Positions 1 to 12,201 of a stretch of 64,000 nt of DNA are shown in pieces (position 1 is the first letter of the stretch; each line of letters starts with the position of its first letter). Below the pieces are notes generated by a model. It was not told the DNA's origin and made no database searches. It saw nothing but the letters and a program-made list of their open reading frames with translations. This DNA comes from Crocodylus rhombifer (taxonomy: Eukaryota > Chordata > Crocodylia > Crocodylidae). The position numbers and the translations under genes are program-made. Location of the stretch: positions 322,824 through 386,823 of the forward strand of contig JAVSML010024356.1 of assembly GCA_038503035.1 (NCBI GenBank). Direction: 5' to 3'.

Positions 1-9
1 TTTCTTGCA

Positions 10-115
10 GTTTTCCAATTGGTCTAATAAAAGGTATCATTTTGGAATGAAGAGTTCTAGTTTTGTGTACATCTTTTTGTCTCAGACCAACACAGCTACC
101 AAGTACCTACCTAAA
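10..115 (-). repeat. Fragment of the 'tagaccaacacagcta' interspersed repeat
   Basis: The stretch holds a 'ttccaattggtctaataaaag' type motif and ends in 'cagaccaacacagctac'. The same pair of motifs recurs at about 14,860, 26,640, 48,500 and 54,950. It is an old, diverged member of an amniote interspersed repeat that I cannot name with certainty. It has no coding content. Orientation is given relative to the 48.5-kb copy, whose left arm is taken as plus. Confidence 0.5.
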
Positions 116-2040
116 TCTATACTCCTTTTACCTGACAACGTAAACAAACACAAATTACAGTTAACCCAAAACAATTTAGATTGATTTACATTTGGTAGCA
201 CAACAGGCATTTGCTGACCAAACATTTCCTCCAGCCATTTTGAAAATTCTATGGCTAAAGCTCCTGTGCAAGCAGATGATAAGCCTGTCCTCTAATTTTA
301 TTGATGTTTTCTAAAATGGAAGCAAAACATTTTAAATATTTCTGCATACTTGTGGAGACCTAACAAAAGTGTCCAAGCAATACAAAAACATTAACAGCAC
401 ATCCTACAATACAAATGTGAATAATATTATTTCCCAGATTATCCATGAAGAACTGAGGGGAGTGTGTTTTAAGTGGTTCATGTAGGAAGGCTGCAGCTAA
501 GCTGGAAACTGAAACTTCAGCTCTTGAATCACTAGCCAATACTTAAAAGACCAAATTATTCTACTTTCATGGGATTGGCTACCCTCCTAACATATGCAAA
601 ATTGTTTGTTTCAAAACAAGTTGCCTGAAATTTGTGCTAGCCACACAAATTTTCCCAAAGCTCACCATCAACAAGTCTACAAAAAGTCTCTTAAATGGCT
701 CTTCAGCTCTACAAAGGGTCAGCTTGAGCTTGCAATACTACTGCAGAGCTGCTAGAATCTTATCATGTGTTTATTAAAAAATTAAAAATTAGCAGACACC
801 ATGAATGAGGTAGCATGACAGAACTGAACTAACGGTAAACAACAACTCATCTATTTTTTTAAATTATGGTCTTAAGAAAAAACAAAACACAAAAGTGTTT
901 AATGTTAAAAATTCAAGGAAAATTCTTAATTGATCTTGCACAAATGGGAGAACAAGACAAAATATATGTAGCAGTATTTCACGGTTTCTCTTCTTTCCCT
1001 TCCAAGATATTGTTCTCATAACAAAACAACAATTCCCTGTTAATGATTTTCTTACTTGTCAGCAACAAATAAAAATCAATAGATATGCTGCACAACCCTC
1101 TTTTGTAAATACAACTAATGCAAATGATATATTTTCAATTAGGAATGCTACAAAACAAAAAGTTTCCTGACACTGCATTTTACATGTTCATTTTTTCTCT
1201 GTTCCAGTAGTGAGTTCAATTTTTAAATTATTTCCCTTTTTGAAAGGTTCCCCACAAAAATTCTAGAAAAGAATGCACCATCTCTCAGTTCCTGCAACAG
1301 AACTTTAGTTAATTGATCTGCAACTGCACCAGCCTAACAGAATATAGCTCTTCATGACCTAATTATCACTACATTCATAAACTTATCATGTGACAGAATT
1401 AAAACAGAGAAAACATTCTAAAGAACATGAGAGAATCGGAAGCAACATTTTCTAGCATGGTCATTTTAAAATAAAAGTTCTTAGCATTTCTTAGAATTCT
1501 GATGTCTGAATTTTGCTTTACATCTAGGGAAAAGTTCACAGTTTTGCTTCTGCCAAGGTTTTAAGTGAAATAGCTCACAATGCCTTCCCCTGATCCAACA
1601 CAGTTCTTTTAGGCTTTCAAGAAATAGCCAGTTGTTTCGCTTACAGAACTTCTTTACACTGACCTAATCAAATAATACAAAATAGAGAAACCACTAGGTA
1701 GAATACACCACAGTACATTAATGACCCCAATAAACTTTCTTTTATGTTGAAAATACAGTTGTCACATTTATTCCATTTAATTATGTTCAAGCTACAAGTA
1801 CGAGAAGAGCTGTGTGAATAACCAACGTTTTGCTTCAGCCACCAAATTGATTTTTTTACAATTATTTCATATCAAGTGAATAATTGTAATTGTAATTATA
1901 TTTCATTCAACCCCAAACAAAATATTTTGTTTCTTTTTTCCACCTATTTTAAATGCAAGTGAAGGAAATGAGGACATTAAAGGTTACATTTGCAAAGGAG
2001 TGTCTATAGAAACATCACTATAAATTAAGTTAGGTTAGAG
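116..2040. other. AT-rich intron-like DNA, nothing recognised
   Basis: No ORF of note, no clear repeat ends and no tandem array are visible. Composition is AT-rich and uniform, as expected for intronic or intergenic vertebrate DNA. Under the minus-strand gene model it would be intron. Confidence 0.5.
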
Positions 2041-2100
2041 GAGGGGTGTCAAACATGCAGCCAGCGGATCCAACCCATTGTCAGGGAGTCAGGACCCAGG
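2041..2100 (+). repeat. Possible hAT-like repeat end
   Basis: 'ggggtgtcaaacatgcagcc' resembles the CAGGGGTGTCAAACATGCGGCC type end of hAT-family MITEs. Only one end is visible and no partner terminus or duplication was found, so this is a weak call. Confidence 0.3.
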
Positions 2101-2610
2101 GTAGGTAACAAACTGTAGTTTACCAAACCATGTGGGTGCTGCTCTTAGTACACAGAAAGAGTGGAGTAAGCTACCACAGACAAAGTCAGGTTTCCTCCAC
2201 ACCAAAAGCATTATATGCAGGCAATCAGTGCTAAATAGTTAACTTACTGTAAGTTCCCACCCTAGCTTACTTCAGAGTCACTTCCTAATGTACATACATA
2301 AACCTTTGGGCACTATTCACAAGACAGACGAGTAGGTAATGCTACTATTATCATCTTTTACCCTATAGCCCAGGGCTCAAAGCACACAGGACATGGGTTC
2401 GAATTGATGATATGAGAAAATCCCTGCCCAGTGTGAAACACAGACTTGAACTTAGTTTCCACTCTACCAGGAAAATGTTCCAAGCTCTGGAGAAACTGAT
2501 ATTGTGGTTTTGGTGTTTCTCACGGTGAAGCTATTCCACTTGATAGAAAATATCAAAGATAAATTCTAGATAAAATGTCACCTAGCTTAACCAACTGCCA
2601 TCACCTAATT

Positions 2611-3360
2611 CATGGGTGGCCAACCTGCACCATGAGTGCCACAAGTACCATGTGGCAGAATGGGGAAGAAGATAGGCAGCACAAAGTAGAGCAGTACAGG
2701 CAGCCCTAGACTTACGTTTCACACTTAAAACATTTATAAATTGACACCCTGTTTCAACTTTATGACATCAGTTTTGACTTTACAACGCTTGATCCGATGC
2801 AACGCCATGCATGTGAACAAGTTTGCTGCCTCTCTTATCTCCCTGGAGAACATCTGCCCAAACTTCCTGGGAGACTTTCTTTAAGACAGCAGCCAAGACT
2901 CCAGAAAAATCTGTAGCCAAGACTCCAGCCAAGAACCCTTCAAGAAGTCCAACCAAGAGCCCTTCAAAAAGTCACCTCAAAGAAGTCCTTCCAAATCAAT
3001 ATAATTGTTATTTACAATAGATATAACGTAGCTATATTACTCATCTATAATCGATCAAGTACAAAATTCTGGGGTATTTTTAGTGAAAAAAGGGTATCGA
3101 GCCTTGGTTCAGGAACCAATCCCGCATTTATAATATTGTTTCTTATGAGAAAATTGGTTCCGAGTTAACAACGTTTCAACTTAAGACACCGTTTTCAGGA
3201 ACCAATTGTGTCGTAAGTCCGAGGACTGCCTGTACGTCAGACAGGGAGAGCACAGGCAAGGAACAGAAAGCAGATCTTTAGATTAATCAAGGGAAGTGGT
3301 ATTTGGGGGAGGGTAAGGACCCAATTTCTGTTATTCCTGCCAAAAAGGTTGCCCCCACTG
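2611..3360 (+). mobile_element. hAT-like MITE split by a nested Tigger-like element
   Basis: The outer pieces, 2611-2694 and 3235-3360, match the complete 188-bp copy at 10484-10671. They start with a degraded 'catgggtggccaacctg' (compare 'cagtggtggccaagctg' at 10484) and end in 'ccccactg' like the other copy. Flanking 8-mers 'acctaatt' and 'acgttaga' agree at only about 4 of 8, so the target-site duplication has decayed. The middle is occupied by a later insertion at 2697-3232. Non-autonomous; no transposase is visible in the hAT portion. Confidence 0.65.
2697..3232. mobile_element. Tigger/pogo-like DNA transposon remnant with TA duplication
   Basis: The left terminus 'CAGGCAGCCCTAGACTTACG' pairs with the reverse complement of the right terminus, 'CAGGCAGTCCTCGGACTTAC'. 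TA flanks both sides (2695-2696 and 3233-3234), the hallmark of the Tc1/mariner/pogo superfamily. The 536-bp interior is far too short for a transposase gene. It holds a small ORF at 2823-3020 (65 residues) with repeated KTP and SPSK-type basic motifs, which may be a transposase remnant or chance. Because it sits inside an older hAT-like copy, it is the younger of the two insertions. Confidence 0.8.
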
Positions 3361-3423
3361 ACGTTAGAGTCATTTTCTCTCATGTAACAAACATTTAACT
3401 GTTAAGGATTTACAAAGGAGTGG

Positions 3424-3600
3424 GGGCAGAGAAATGCACCCGAAATGCTGAACAGGCCACTGGCTAGAACATTCGCCTGAGACCCAAGTACAGGTTCTTG
3501 TTCTGACTGAGCAGAAAAACAACTTGAATCCTGGTTTTCCATATGCCAGGTACCACTGGATTACAGCATGTAAACAACTTTCTTTTCCTCTATTTTTTTA
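3424..3600 (+). repeat. Possible tRNA-derived SINE (MIR/CORE type) remnant
   Basis: The order 'ctagaacattcgcctgagac' then 'aggttcttgttctgactg' resembles the tRNA-related A-box to B-box stretch of MIR/LF-SINE-type elements. Divergence is high and the ends are unclear. Confidence 0.35.
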
Positions 3601-3980
3601 AATGAGGCCTAGATCCCATTCTGAATCCAGCTCAATTACCCAAAGTTTCAGAGTTTCCTAAATGAACCATTTTCAAATTTCTGATTCGAAATTTCATATT
3701 TCTGCAGCAGCTGGGGCTGCCACATGCACAATACACCTGATAAAACCCAGGAAAACAAGAAAATGAGAGCAGAAGTCATTTAATGCTACCACAGTAGCAT
3801 CCACCACAGACATTACGCCACCCACAGCACACCACAAACAATATATAATTTGATTCTCTAGATTTTTCAATGCTTAACTGGTGGTGGGAATTGGATAATG
3901 AGAGGATGGGGGAATAAAGGGGGTGGGTCTGCAGAAAAGTAAATTAGAAACTGCTACAGACTGAGACCATGATAAATAAA

Positions 3981-4012
<32 letters not shown>

Positions 4013-4014
4013 AG
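3981..4014 (+). repeat. (AAGC)n microsatellite
   Basis: About eight tandem copies of the 4-mer AAGC/GCAA, almost perfect. Surrounding ORFs on both strands at 3.87-4.6 kb are read through this tract and its GC-richer flank and carry no recognisable domain. Confidence 0.9.
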
Positions 4015-4859
4015 CTGGACATGAATGCTCCTTTGTTGCAGGGGAACTGTGTCTTGGGTGAGCAGGGCACTAGCCCTATGCACCAACTTGAAGGGGGCAC
4101 CAGAATCACCCCCTCTCCCTCTTAGAGTCTGTGCAACAGCAGGCCAGAGGAGCTGGGCAGGTACAGCCCCATTACCCAGTAATGTACCTGGGAGCCAGGG
4201 GGCAAGTGGCAACTCCCAGGCACCTTGCACACCAAGGCTGCTGCACCCATTATGAATCACGCATATATGTCCCAGCGGCCGCAGCCTAAACCTACGCTGC
4301 TACAGCACCAACTGCACCAATACCAGCTGTCACCCAAGTGTGAAGAGCAGAGGTGGGTACAACTCTGCTCTTCCTTCCCCTCTCTGTGTTTCAAGTGGTC
4401 AGCATAATTCCCCCCATCCTGTCCCAGGTTCTGAAAGACCTTGCTACAGCTCTGCTTTGCTGCAAGATACATTTTGATGGAATACTGGAGCTTCTGATGG
4501 AGAAGAATTGATACAAGTCCAGTCCCAGTTAACCATTCAGTTTTGAGCAATGGCAGGTAATCATTTAATACAATATAAATAAAGTTATCCAAATCCCAAC
4601 ATATCCTAAAAATAAGCTTCCTGCTGCATAAGTATACTCAGGATCCATTTCTCTGCTGACGTATGCACAGATATTTTTATTTAAGGGATGTTAGTCAACA
4701 ACAAAAAACAGAACTAACCTGGAAAAATTCAGTCAGACCCCGAATTCAAAGACCTTTAAAAAAAGAAAAAAAAAAGTATTACAAAGAGGAAAACAAATAA
4801 AAACTGTACAAATAATTCAAAGGGCATACTGAATTTCTATTTTTAGGAGCAAGGGGGAG

Positions 4860-5160
4860 GGGAGTATTTATACAGCATTTCAAACCCTTTTCAAAAAGTA
4901 GCCCCAACTGTGGAGCTGTTCTGTGCTTCCACAACAAAGCCCCTGTCCCAAAGAGGTTAAAGTAGACAAAGAAAAGTAAGAAAGCAAAAGACAGAGAATG
5001 TGTGCATGCATGCACATAAGCAAGCTGAAACATGGAAAGATTAAAGGACTCACCAAAAGTCACAAGAAAAAAGTCAAAAGACAAAACAGAGAACTGAACC
5101 TATATTTCCTGAATTCCACTTCAATGCTTCAGCCCAGTGCTACAGGACCATCACTCCTAT
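4860..5160 (+). repeat. MIR/L3-like ancient interspersed repeat
   Basis: The series from 'aaaggactcaccaaaagtca' to 'cagcccagtgctacaggacc' follows the '...ggtcacaca...gaacccagg...cagtgctctatccacta' layout of old MIR/L3-type repeats. The 101-residue minus-strand reading frame across it (4779-5084) is a by-product. Confidence 0.5.
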
Positions 5161-5374
5161 CTGGATAAAGGGTTCAGTATTAAAAAGGTACTTCTACTGT
5201 GGTCCTAGTCCTTTCAGTGCTATATTTTAACTTATTCTTGTTAGCAGGATGCTGATGTGATTTTCCATACTCCTAGTGTTGCAAGAATGAATTGATTTGC
5301 AAAATCTTGCTGCAGGAGCTAATGGCCTTTCTACTACTCATTTTACATATATTCCTAAACTGCTCATCACTAAG

Positions 5375-5432
5375 GCTTCCATATACTAAATGATCTCCTG
5401 AGGTCCCTTCCAGCACTGTTTCCCTATGAGCC
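5375..5432 (+). mobile_element. CR1 LINE 3'-end fragment
   Basis: 'atgatctcctgaggtccctt' followed by 'ccagcactgtttccctatga' is the conserved 3' tail of CR1 retrotransposons in sense orientation. The element is strongly 5'-truncated, as is usual for this family. Confidence 0.65.
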
Positions 5433-5449
5433 TAACATTGCGTGACACT

Positions 5450-7340
5450 ACAGATTTGCACGCATAAGATTATTGGAAGTCTCCATCTTTGTTTAGAATG
5501 GAAAGGTTAAAGCATGGTCTTATAAAACGGTTTTAACAATTTGAACAGTTCATGATGGCAAAAAAGATACTAGAAAGAATAAAAATAGAACGATTACAAA
5601 CAGAAAAGAAAGTTAAAACTTTTCACTCATGCACCTCTTATACTTAATTAGCCATTTAAATCATTTGAAAGGAAAGAAATAAGTCAACTATTTCACAAGT
5701 GAGGACTCCCTTTGCAGATTTTCAAAGGAACCATTACATTTAAGGGTCCTTTACAGAAATACCTTGATTTTTATGCAGCATGAGCAAGAATCTAGATGTA
5801 CATAATATTTACCTCCCCCTGTATTTTCTAAGTATGATTCATGGAACTCCATTCTTGTTCGATAAACAGTTTCAGGGAGGAAAAAAAAAAAGGCCTGGCT
5901 CCAAACTTGTAAAGGAGAACTTCTAAATGTGTATGATACAACATAGCATTTGAATAATACTTCTAAAGAAACATTATTAAACTGGAAAATACACTTGCCT
6001 ATGATAATCAATTGCCTCAAAATTCCAAAGAGGAATAATTTTTTTATTATACATGCATATACAGCGATCTAGAAAAGAGTATTTTTATTATTGAGGGTTC
6101 TTTTTAATACACAAGTTATTAGTGAAAATAGTTCATTTTGAAACTGAATATAGAATAAATGCAATGTTAATTTTTTTAAAAGCCTGTGCACCTTTGTCAC
6201 GAATTCACATAATTAAAAAAAATTAATTAGGTGGCAACTGCACTTGACCATACATTATATGAATCAACAGTAAATTCACTCGCTATTCTAGCCCCCTGAA
6301 GTTTCCTAATAGGATTCTTGCTTTTTTAATGCTTAGCCATTATGTCATCACTATAAAATAAAAATGCAGAGATATCATTGAAAACAAATGTCCATGGATC
6401 TTCAATTTACTGTATATAAAACTGCCAGATAAATGGACTAGTAAAATTACATTTTCAGAAAGCCACGGCAAAATCTATTGGCCTTTATCCAAGAGATCAG
6501 AGTCATAGTCAAGACCTGTATTTAATTAACACTATTTACTGTCAAGATCTAAGTCGGATAAATACTTCGCTAGTCTCAGGTTGGAGCTAAGGACAGGACC
6601 TGGGGAAATTTTGCCTGAATAAATGCATCTCATCTTCCTTGATGGTGCAAGTTCCCAGTTGTCCCATTCTTGACCTCTTTTAGCATACTGGAATCCAGCA
6701 TTGATGGCAGTGCATTAATCTATATTTAATATAGGTATTTCTACAGATGTTGACGATGACTTTCATCTGTAAATGAAAATATACTCTGCTTCTTTATGCT
6801 CATGGCCGGAGACAGACTTGTGTCCAAAACCATAATTAAAAAAAAATATGCTTCCCTTTCATTTTATTTCTATTTTTGCTAGTTACATAGTTTTATTTAA
6901 ACAATGAGCTTTCCCATTTAATAATCTACCTAATTTCACAGGGAAGTCAAAAAGTTAAATTTATTTAATTTCCACATCCCAGAAAAGAGAAAGGCTGCTG
7001 TCAAAGTTCCCTGACAAACGGTAGCAATTGATATGTGGGATACACCCATGTAATCAAAACAGACAATCACTGCTCAATGTTTTAAGTGAAAGTGAAAGTC
7101 CCCATGATCACTGCCACCAGAGAGGATTTCTTTCTGACCCCATAACAGACAACTATATTAACCTTATTTGTGTGAAAATGACCACTGTTGTGTTTAATTT
7201 CATTTAAATCTTGATGTACTACTGCTGGTCAAGCAACTGTTTATTCTTCCCTTAATATCGGCAAACCAGCTTCCATACCACCACAACAGAAAATTCTGAA
7301 AATTTCCAGAGCAAAATTGAACTCTTATATTCAATTTCCA
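5450..7340. other. AT-rich intron-like DNA, nothing firm
   Basis: No repeat with visible ends. On the minus strand around 5829-5875 a pyrimidine tract precedes a short open segment ending in a fair donor (GGGAG/GTAAAT), but the nearest AG is poorly placed, so I do not call an exon. Confidence 0.4.
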
Positions 7341-7348
7341 AAAACTCT

Positions 7349-7680
7349 AATATTATAAAAGTCTAAGTCTGTCTGTCCATAACACTTTATTCGCACTCTG
7401 AATGGCTAACAGAAACAGCCAATCAGAGTGCTCCAGGCGTGGGGGAGCACCGCCATGATTCCGAACCTGCACCAAGAACCAGACAGAGGGTGGGGGAGCC
7501 AAGGCCTAGCTCCCCCACCCTGCTCCCAGCAAGCCACGCTGAGGACCAGATAGGGGTCCCCCACCCCGCTCCCTACAAGACTCAGAACAGCAGCAGCATG
7601 GGGCATTAGGTGGTGGCACTCCATCACAGCCCCCTCCCCCCATCATTCTTGACAGGCAATTGGCTAGTGTTTCTATATTC
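7349..7680. repeat. GC-rich insertion, probable MITE
   Basis: A sharply bounded GC-rich block in AT-rich DNA begins with 'ttataaaagtctaagtctgt' and ends near 'ctagtgtttctatattctc'. The internal 'cagccaatcagag' and 'gcaattggctagtg' are partly complementary. It resembles other sauropsid DNA-transposon MITEs, but I could not define exact termini. The 73-residue minus-strand ORF inside has no domain. Confidence 0.4.
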
Positions 7681-7989
7681 TCTTATTTACCTAGCTTGAA
7701 TAAAACTTTCCTAATTTTATTATTCTTCAGAATCTATACTTAGGTCCGAATGCAAGGTGTTCAGAATTGATACCTATACCTATCTGAATAGACAGATACA
7801 AATAAATAAATAAAGCAGACAGAGTCCTAAATATATTTAAATTCCCATTAAAGTATGCCTAACTTGTGGTTTTAGTATTTTAGCTATTGCTATTGTACAG
7901 ACAAGTGTCTGGACTCTGTCATTAATGAACAGGTCCTGGTTCCAGACCCAAACCAGGAGGGAGTAAGTACTGGCAAACTTCAATGATTT

Positions 7990-8150
7990 AAACAAAGGCT
8001 GTCCAACATCAGTGTGGCAGGAGAAGGCACGTACAGGCGTGGCAGGAGGCCACATGCCACTAGCATGGCCCACACGGCAGGGAAGCAACGCAATGCCTGC
8101 ACAGAAAGGGCCTGCCCCCACCACATATGGCCTATGTGGTGTGTAGTCCA
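7990..8150. repeat. GC-rich repeat fragment, possibly hAT-derived
   Basis: 'aggctgtccaacatcagtgt' resembles hAT-type termini. The block to about 8150 is GC-richer than its surroundings and gives overlapping ORFs on both strands without domains. A matching right end was not found. Confidence 0.3.
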
Positions 8151-9130
8151 CAATTTATATACCCACATTCTAAAGCCACTTAAGGACTGTAAGAATAAAG
8201 TTCTTATTGATACTACAGTCTTCAGTGAAGTTTCATTCTGACATTGTACTTTTCAGTAACTAACCTGCCCAGATGAAAAAGAGACCATAGATTACTATTA
8301 AATTATAATTTTCAAAACAAAACATATTAGAGTACCATATAAATGTGGGGACAATATTAGAACTTACTCGCTGTATATTCATCTCAAGTTATAGGAAAGG
8401 CAGTGAGTTGATTGCACTTAGTATCCACTAAACTAATATGAATTCCAGCTGATTTATCATTCTTCAGTAATCAAACTGCAGTCACTAGAACAATTTTGGA
8501 GAGTAGCTGGCCTTCAGATTTCCTAATTCAAACCTTTTCTTTAAAAGGCGTAGTATTAACTACCCTCCAGTCCTCCAATATATGTCCACGACTGAGCAGC
8601 ACAATGACAATGAGTGAATTTTGGCACCACTGAAGCAAATGACAGAATTTCCATTGCTTTTTACTGAGTAGCCTTTTTACTCAGTAGCCTTCCACTTCAG
8701 CATGCACCTGCACTGATAGATATCTTCCCCACAGATACCTATAGATAGGTAGATATATCCCTTGTCTAGCACACAATTTGTGTCCTTCAGATCCATCCCC
8801 ATGAGCCCATTTCTTCTTACGGTGATCTCCTCCTCACTGTTGTCTCCATAAACTCATAGCTTGTATTGCTGCTTCTTACTTGCTTTTGGTCCAAGTTATG
8901 AGATCCGCAGACACTGACTTTGTTTTGTTCAGAACTTATAAAAGGTACTGATTTGTTTCTGGTACTATAACAACTAAATCAGCTTACAACCACAGTGCAG
9001 AACAAAGCAGACCAAAAGAAGCAGCACCAAATAAAAGAATGGTTTTATTAAAAAGAGAGAGAGAGGAAGAAACACAGAGAGAGAATAAAGAATTAGAGGA
9101 AAACAATTATATACTGTATATATTATTTCT

Positions 9131-9196
9131 TCTTTTAAATGTAGGGCACTGCTAAAGCGTTCAAAACAGATGCATTACAGAATCTACTCTTTCCCA
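9131..9196 (+). repeat. 66-bp direct repeat, copy 1
   Basis: The segment from 'tcttttaaatgtagggcact' to 'tctactctttccca' recurs at 9484-9549 with a single mismatch (agatGcatt versus agatAcatt). The sequence between the copies is not itself repeated. No known transposon ends are visible. Confidence 0.9.
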
Positions 9197-9483
9197 AATA
9201 TAAACTATTTTTCCTCAAATGGCCTTCATTTTCAATCTTGACCTACATTAGTCCCCATTTAACTGAGTGGCTACAGAACCAGGATTCCATTTATATGACT
9301 GCATACATGCTGTCAAACCTGAAAAAAATCACAAATTTACACTCTCTTCAGAATCCAGAGTACTTCAGTAGTGTAAATTTTATCTTTATTTATTATCAGG
9401 TATGCACATTGTGCCAATATAATATAAACTTTAACAAACTGCAAAATACCATACATACTTTAATATTTTCCCTTATTATTTTT

Positions 9484-9549
9484 TCTTTTAAATGTAGGGC
9501 ACTGCTAAAGCGTTCAAAACAGATACATTACAGAATCTACTCTTTCCCA
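9484..9549 (+). repeat. 66-bp direct repeat, copy 2
   Basis: Second copy of the 9131-9196 segment, 353 bp downstream, with 65 of 66 positions identical. The high identity points to a recent local duplication. Confidence 0.9.
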
Positions 9550-10483
9550 TCAACCTACATATTATAATCATTATGCACTCCAAATAATGAGCTTCCCAGA
9601 ATCACACAATTCAAGTTTTCCTTGTTGTATGTCATACAGTATTTTCAAATTGGCAGAACTAGGTCAATAACACCTTTACTTAATGAGATTAACCTAAGAT
9701 TTTTAAAATAATACTGAACAAAGCAAAAGCAAAGTTAGCATAATGCCATTTGATCTGGGCATCTTTTGTTTTCATTTATTAGTGCCGCAAAAACAAGTCA
9801 GTATACAGAAAAATATTTTTGGCTTTCCAAAAACTGGTTAACCTGACTGCAAAAGAGGAAGCAATACTCAGTGCAGATATACATACTTTGCCTGTAAGCT
9901 TTCAACATTTTTAAAACTGCAACATACAGTAAGACTTGCAAAAATCCTCCAATCCAGTCTATCCACCTATCTGTATGTTTACACCTGCAATTCTCAAAAA
10001 ACACACTAATGTCCTTCTACAATATGTTAAAAGGAGGTACATTTTCATGCAAATCTCACATAAAAAGCAAATCTCTAGGATTTATATCTAAAACTATAAA
10101 TGTTTGTGTAGTCTTTTTTAATATTAAAGCAATCTAAAATGAAACAAAGCATTTATAGTCTACTATGCTTTGGTAAACTACCAAAGTATTATCAGTTTAA
10201 AATAATCTATAGGGGGCCCCTTTTTATTTATTCTCAGCAGCAATACCCCTTCTTGAGAAAAGAATAAACAGGCATATTGCTGTCTGATGGAGCAGTCAGA
10301 CCATCATTCCTAAGCAGTTAATACTTTAAGTCATCAGTGTTATTTTATCTGATTCAGCCATAACTTAAAGTAGTTTATTAGTCAGGATAGACACAAAAAA
10401 CTTGTATCATTTCAACTCAGGCTTTGCTACAAGACAGACCATAATTAGCCCATCTGACAAAAATTTCAGCTCATTAGCTAGCG

Positions 10484-10671
10484 CAGTGGTGGCCAAGCTG
10501 GAGCATGTGAGCCACAAGCAGCCTCTATGTGGCGCACAGACAATCAGGGTGGAACAAGCAGCACAGTGACAGATAAAGCAGGGAGCAGAAAGCAGAGCAG
10601 CAGATTGGGCAAGGGGAGGGGAGGGCATGGAGCTGTTATGGTATAACTATCAAAAAGATTAGGCCCCACTG
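10484..10671 (+). mobile_element. 188-bp hAT-like MITE with target-site duplication
   Basis: Starts 'CAGTGGTGGCCAAGC' and ends 'GGCCCCACTG'. The flanking 8-mers 'agctagcg' and 'agctaatg' match at 6 of 8, consistent with the 8-bp duplication of hAT transposition. It is the intact relative of the copy interrupted at 2611-3360. Non-coding; the minus-strand ORF across it (10407-10628) is incidental. Confidence 0.75.
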
Positions 10672-11028
10672 AGCTAATGGGTAAGGTGTTCAGTTGCTAT
10701 AATGTTTAAGTATATTACATCTTCAGTAGTTTCAGTATATACTTTTTCTTTCTTCCTTCAACACAGGACCTCATCCTGAAATCTATGCTCAACTCAGTAG
10801 TCTATAATCATACATGTAGATCAGGCCGATATCTTAAGAGAAGTTCCTGAAAGTCCTTTTATACTTTTACTGTGTTGATATGAACTTGTTTGTTACCTAA
10901 AATAAGGATCTGTCTATACCTTACACAGCTAAATTCAAAACGCCTCATGACAGTATCAAATTCCCTACTGAAGAAGAAAAAACTAACAGCATCATTAACA
11001 TAACATGTGTAATTTAAATATAACTTAC

Positions 11029-11108
11029 CAAGACTCAATGAGGCAGTTAAAACAGTTCTACAGGTTGCGTGTGTATGAGCTTCAGTACTCCGATACATCT
11101 CAGGTGTA
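11029..11108 (-). CDS. Candidate 80-bp internal coding exon, unidentified gene
   Basis: On the minus strand a strong acceptor (TTTCTTTCTCATTTTGTTCACAG-like tract ending at 11109) is followed by 80 bp open in only one frame, then a strong donor TTG/GTAAGT at 11028-11023. The exon begins with the third base of a codon and ends with the first base of one; the peptide includes TPEMYRSTEAHTH. It would join in frame with the candidate exon at 12159-12201. I recognise no protein family. This may be a real exon of the minus-strand gene starting in the CpG island, or chance, since such patterns do occur in long introns. Confidence 0.3.
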
Positions 11109-12158
11109 CTGTGAACAAAATGAGAAAGAAAAAACTTAAGTCTTTTTGACTACACAAACTGAAAAAGGGAAAATGCATATATATACACTGCTCTATTAAA
11201 CAATACAATGATCACACACCTGAGAGTGAACATAAATATTGCAGTGCAATACCTGCCTTATTGAGATTATTTATAAATCACTTCTTGTATCCCCTGTTCC
11301 CTTTATCTGCTGGCTGTGTGTAAACAATTGTTAATGATAATTAGTTTGAACGCTACGTACCATTTACTTTCATAGAAAAAATCCGGAGTGACCCAAAATG
11401 CTCAGTTAGCTGCTCCTCATATCAGAACTCTGATCCTTTCCTATAAATCAGGCTTGAAGCAGAGTTTAACAAATTGATGTGGATTAGATGCTTGGCTGGC
11501 TTAATATATAATAAAACCACAAATTGCTATTCTTATAAAAATCTCTTTGATCCAACTTCATTTTTATGAAAAGTCATCAGCATAGGAAATACAGGTGTTC
11601 TATTCTACAGCCAGAAAACTCCACTGAATAAAACATGCACTTCTACCTTGAGTCAAGGAACCATTAACAACATGCCTACATAAGAAAACCTCACAATTAG
11701 AATAGACTTTACATCCAGGGAAACAAGTAACCAGAATACACATTCCTTATGAAAAGGAGCTCCAAATGCAATATTATTACTCTACTGTCCATGTAAACTT
11801 TAAAAACAGATTTTGTTCAAGACAGCATTTTGACACCACGTGTTTCTACACAAAACTACCCAAGACGAGTTTAGAACAGTAACATCCCTTCTTCTCGTTA
11901 GTTCTTTCTGCTTTTCTTGTCTTTTACAAGAACTATTACATTCTCGATGGCACTTCTACTGGCTTTTATAAAACTAATTTTTCAAATGCTGTTTAAAACT
12001 ACTTACAGTTATGGGTAGGCTATCAGTACAGCAACTAGCTACTCTAAGAAGCCATCACTGTAGAATAAACAGGAAGTCTGAAAACATTTTTAAGTAATAT
12101 ATCATTCAGGCTGTCCAGAAAATATAGGTAGTATATGAACACACACTCATCAACTCAC

Positions 12159-12201
12159 CCTGCCAGTGTTTCATAAGCCCAACAAGAGGTGCAAACAATA
12201 C
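12159..12201 (-). CDS. Candidate 43-bp internal coding exon, unidentified gene
   Basis: On the minus strand, acceptor 'TTTGCCTTTCATTTAG' precedes 43 bp that end in the consensus donor CAGG/GTGAGT. Two of three frames are open. The frame that fits both neighbouring candidate exons starts with two codon bases and ends with two, encoding IVCTSCWAYETLA. The frame compatibility with 14295-14431 and 11029-11108 is the main support; the shortness is the main weakness. Confidence 0.28.

Noticed and set aside
2823..3020. 65-residue ORF with KTP/SPSK repeats
   Set aside because: It is inside the Tigger-like element and far too short for a transposase. At most it is a remnant; the repeats come from a degenerate AAGA/CCAA-rich stretch.
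9790..9866. Possible terminal exon on minus with strong acceptor (TCCTCTTTTGCAG) and a nearby AATAAA
   Set aside because: The frame compatible with the other candidates gives a short, unrecognised tail, and AATAAA is common in AT-rich DNA. The support is too weak to list as a feature.
10920..10967. 48-bp minus-strand segment with good acceptor and GTATAG donor (REFDTVMRRFEFSC)
   Set aside because: It lies only about 60 bp from the candidate exon 11029-11108 and its phase does not fit that exon. The resulting intron would also be too short for a vertebrate.
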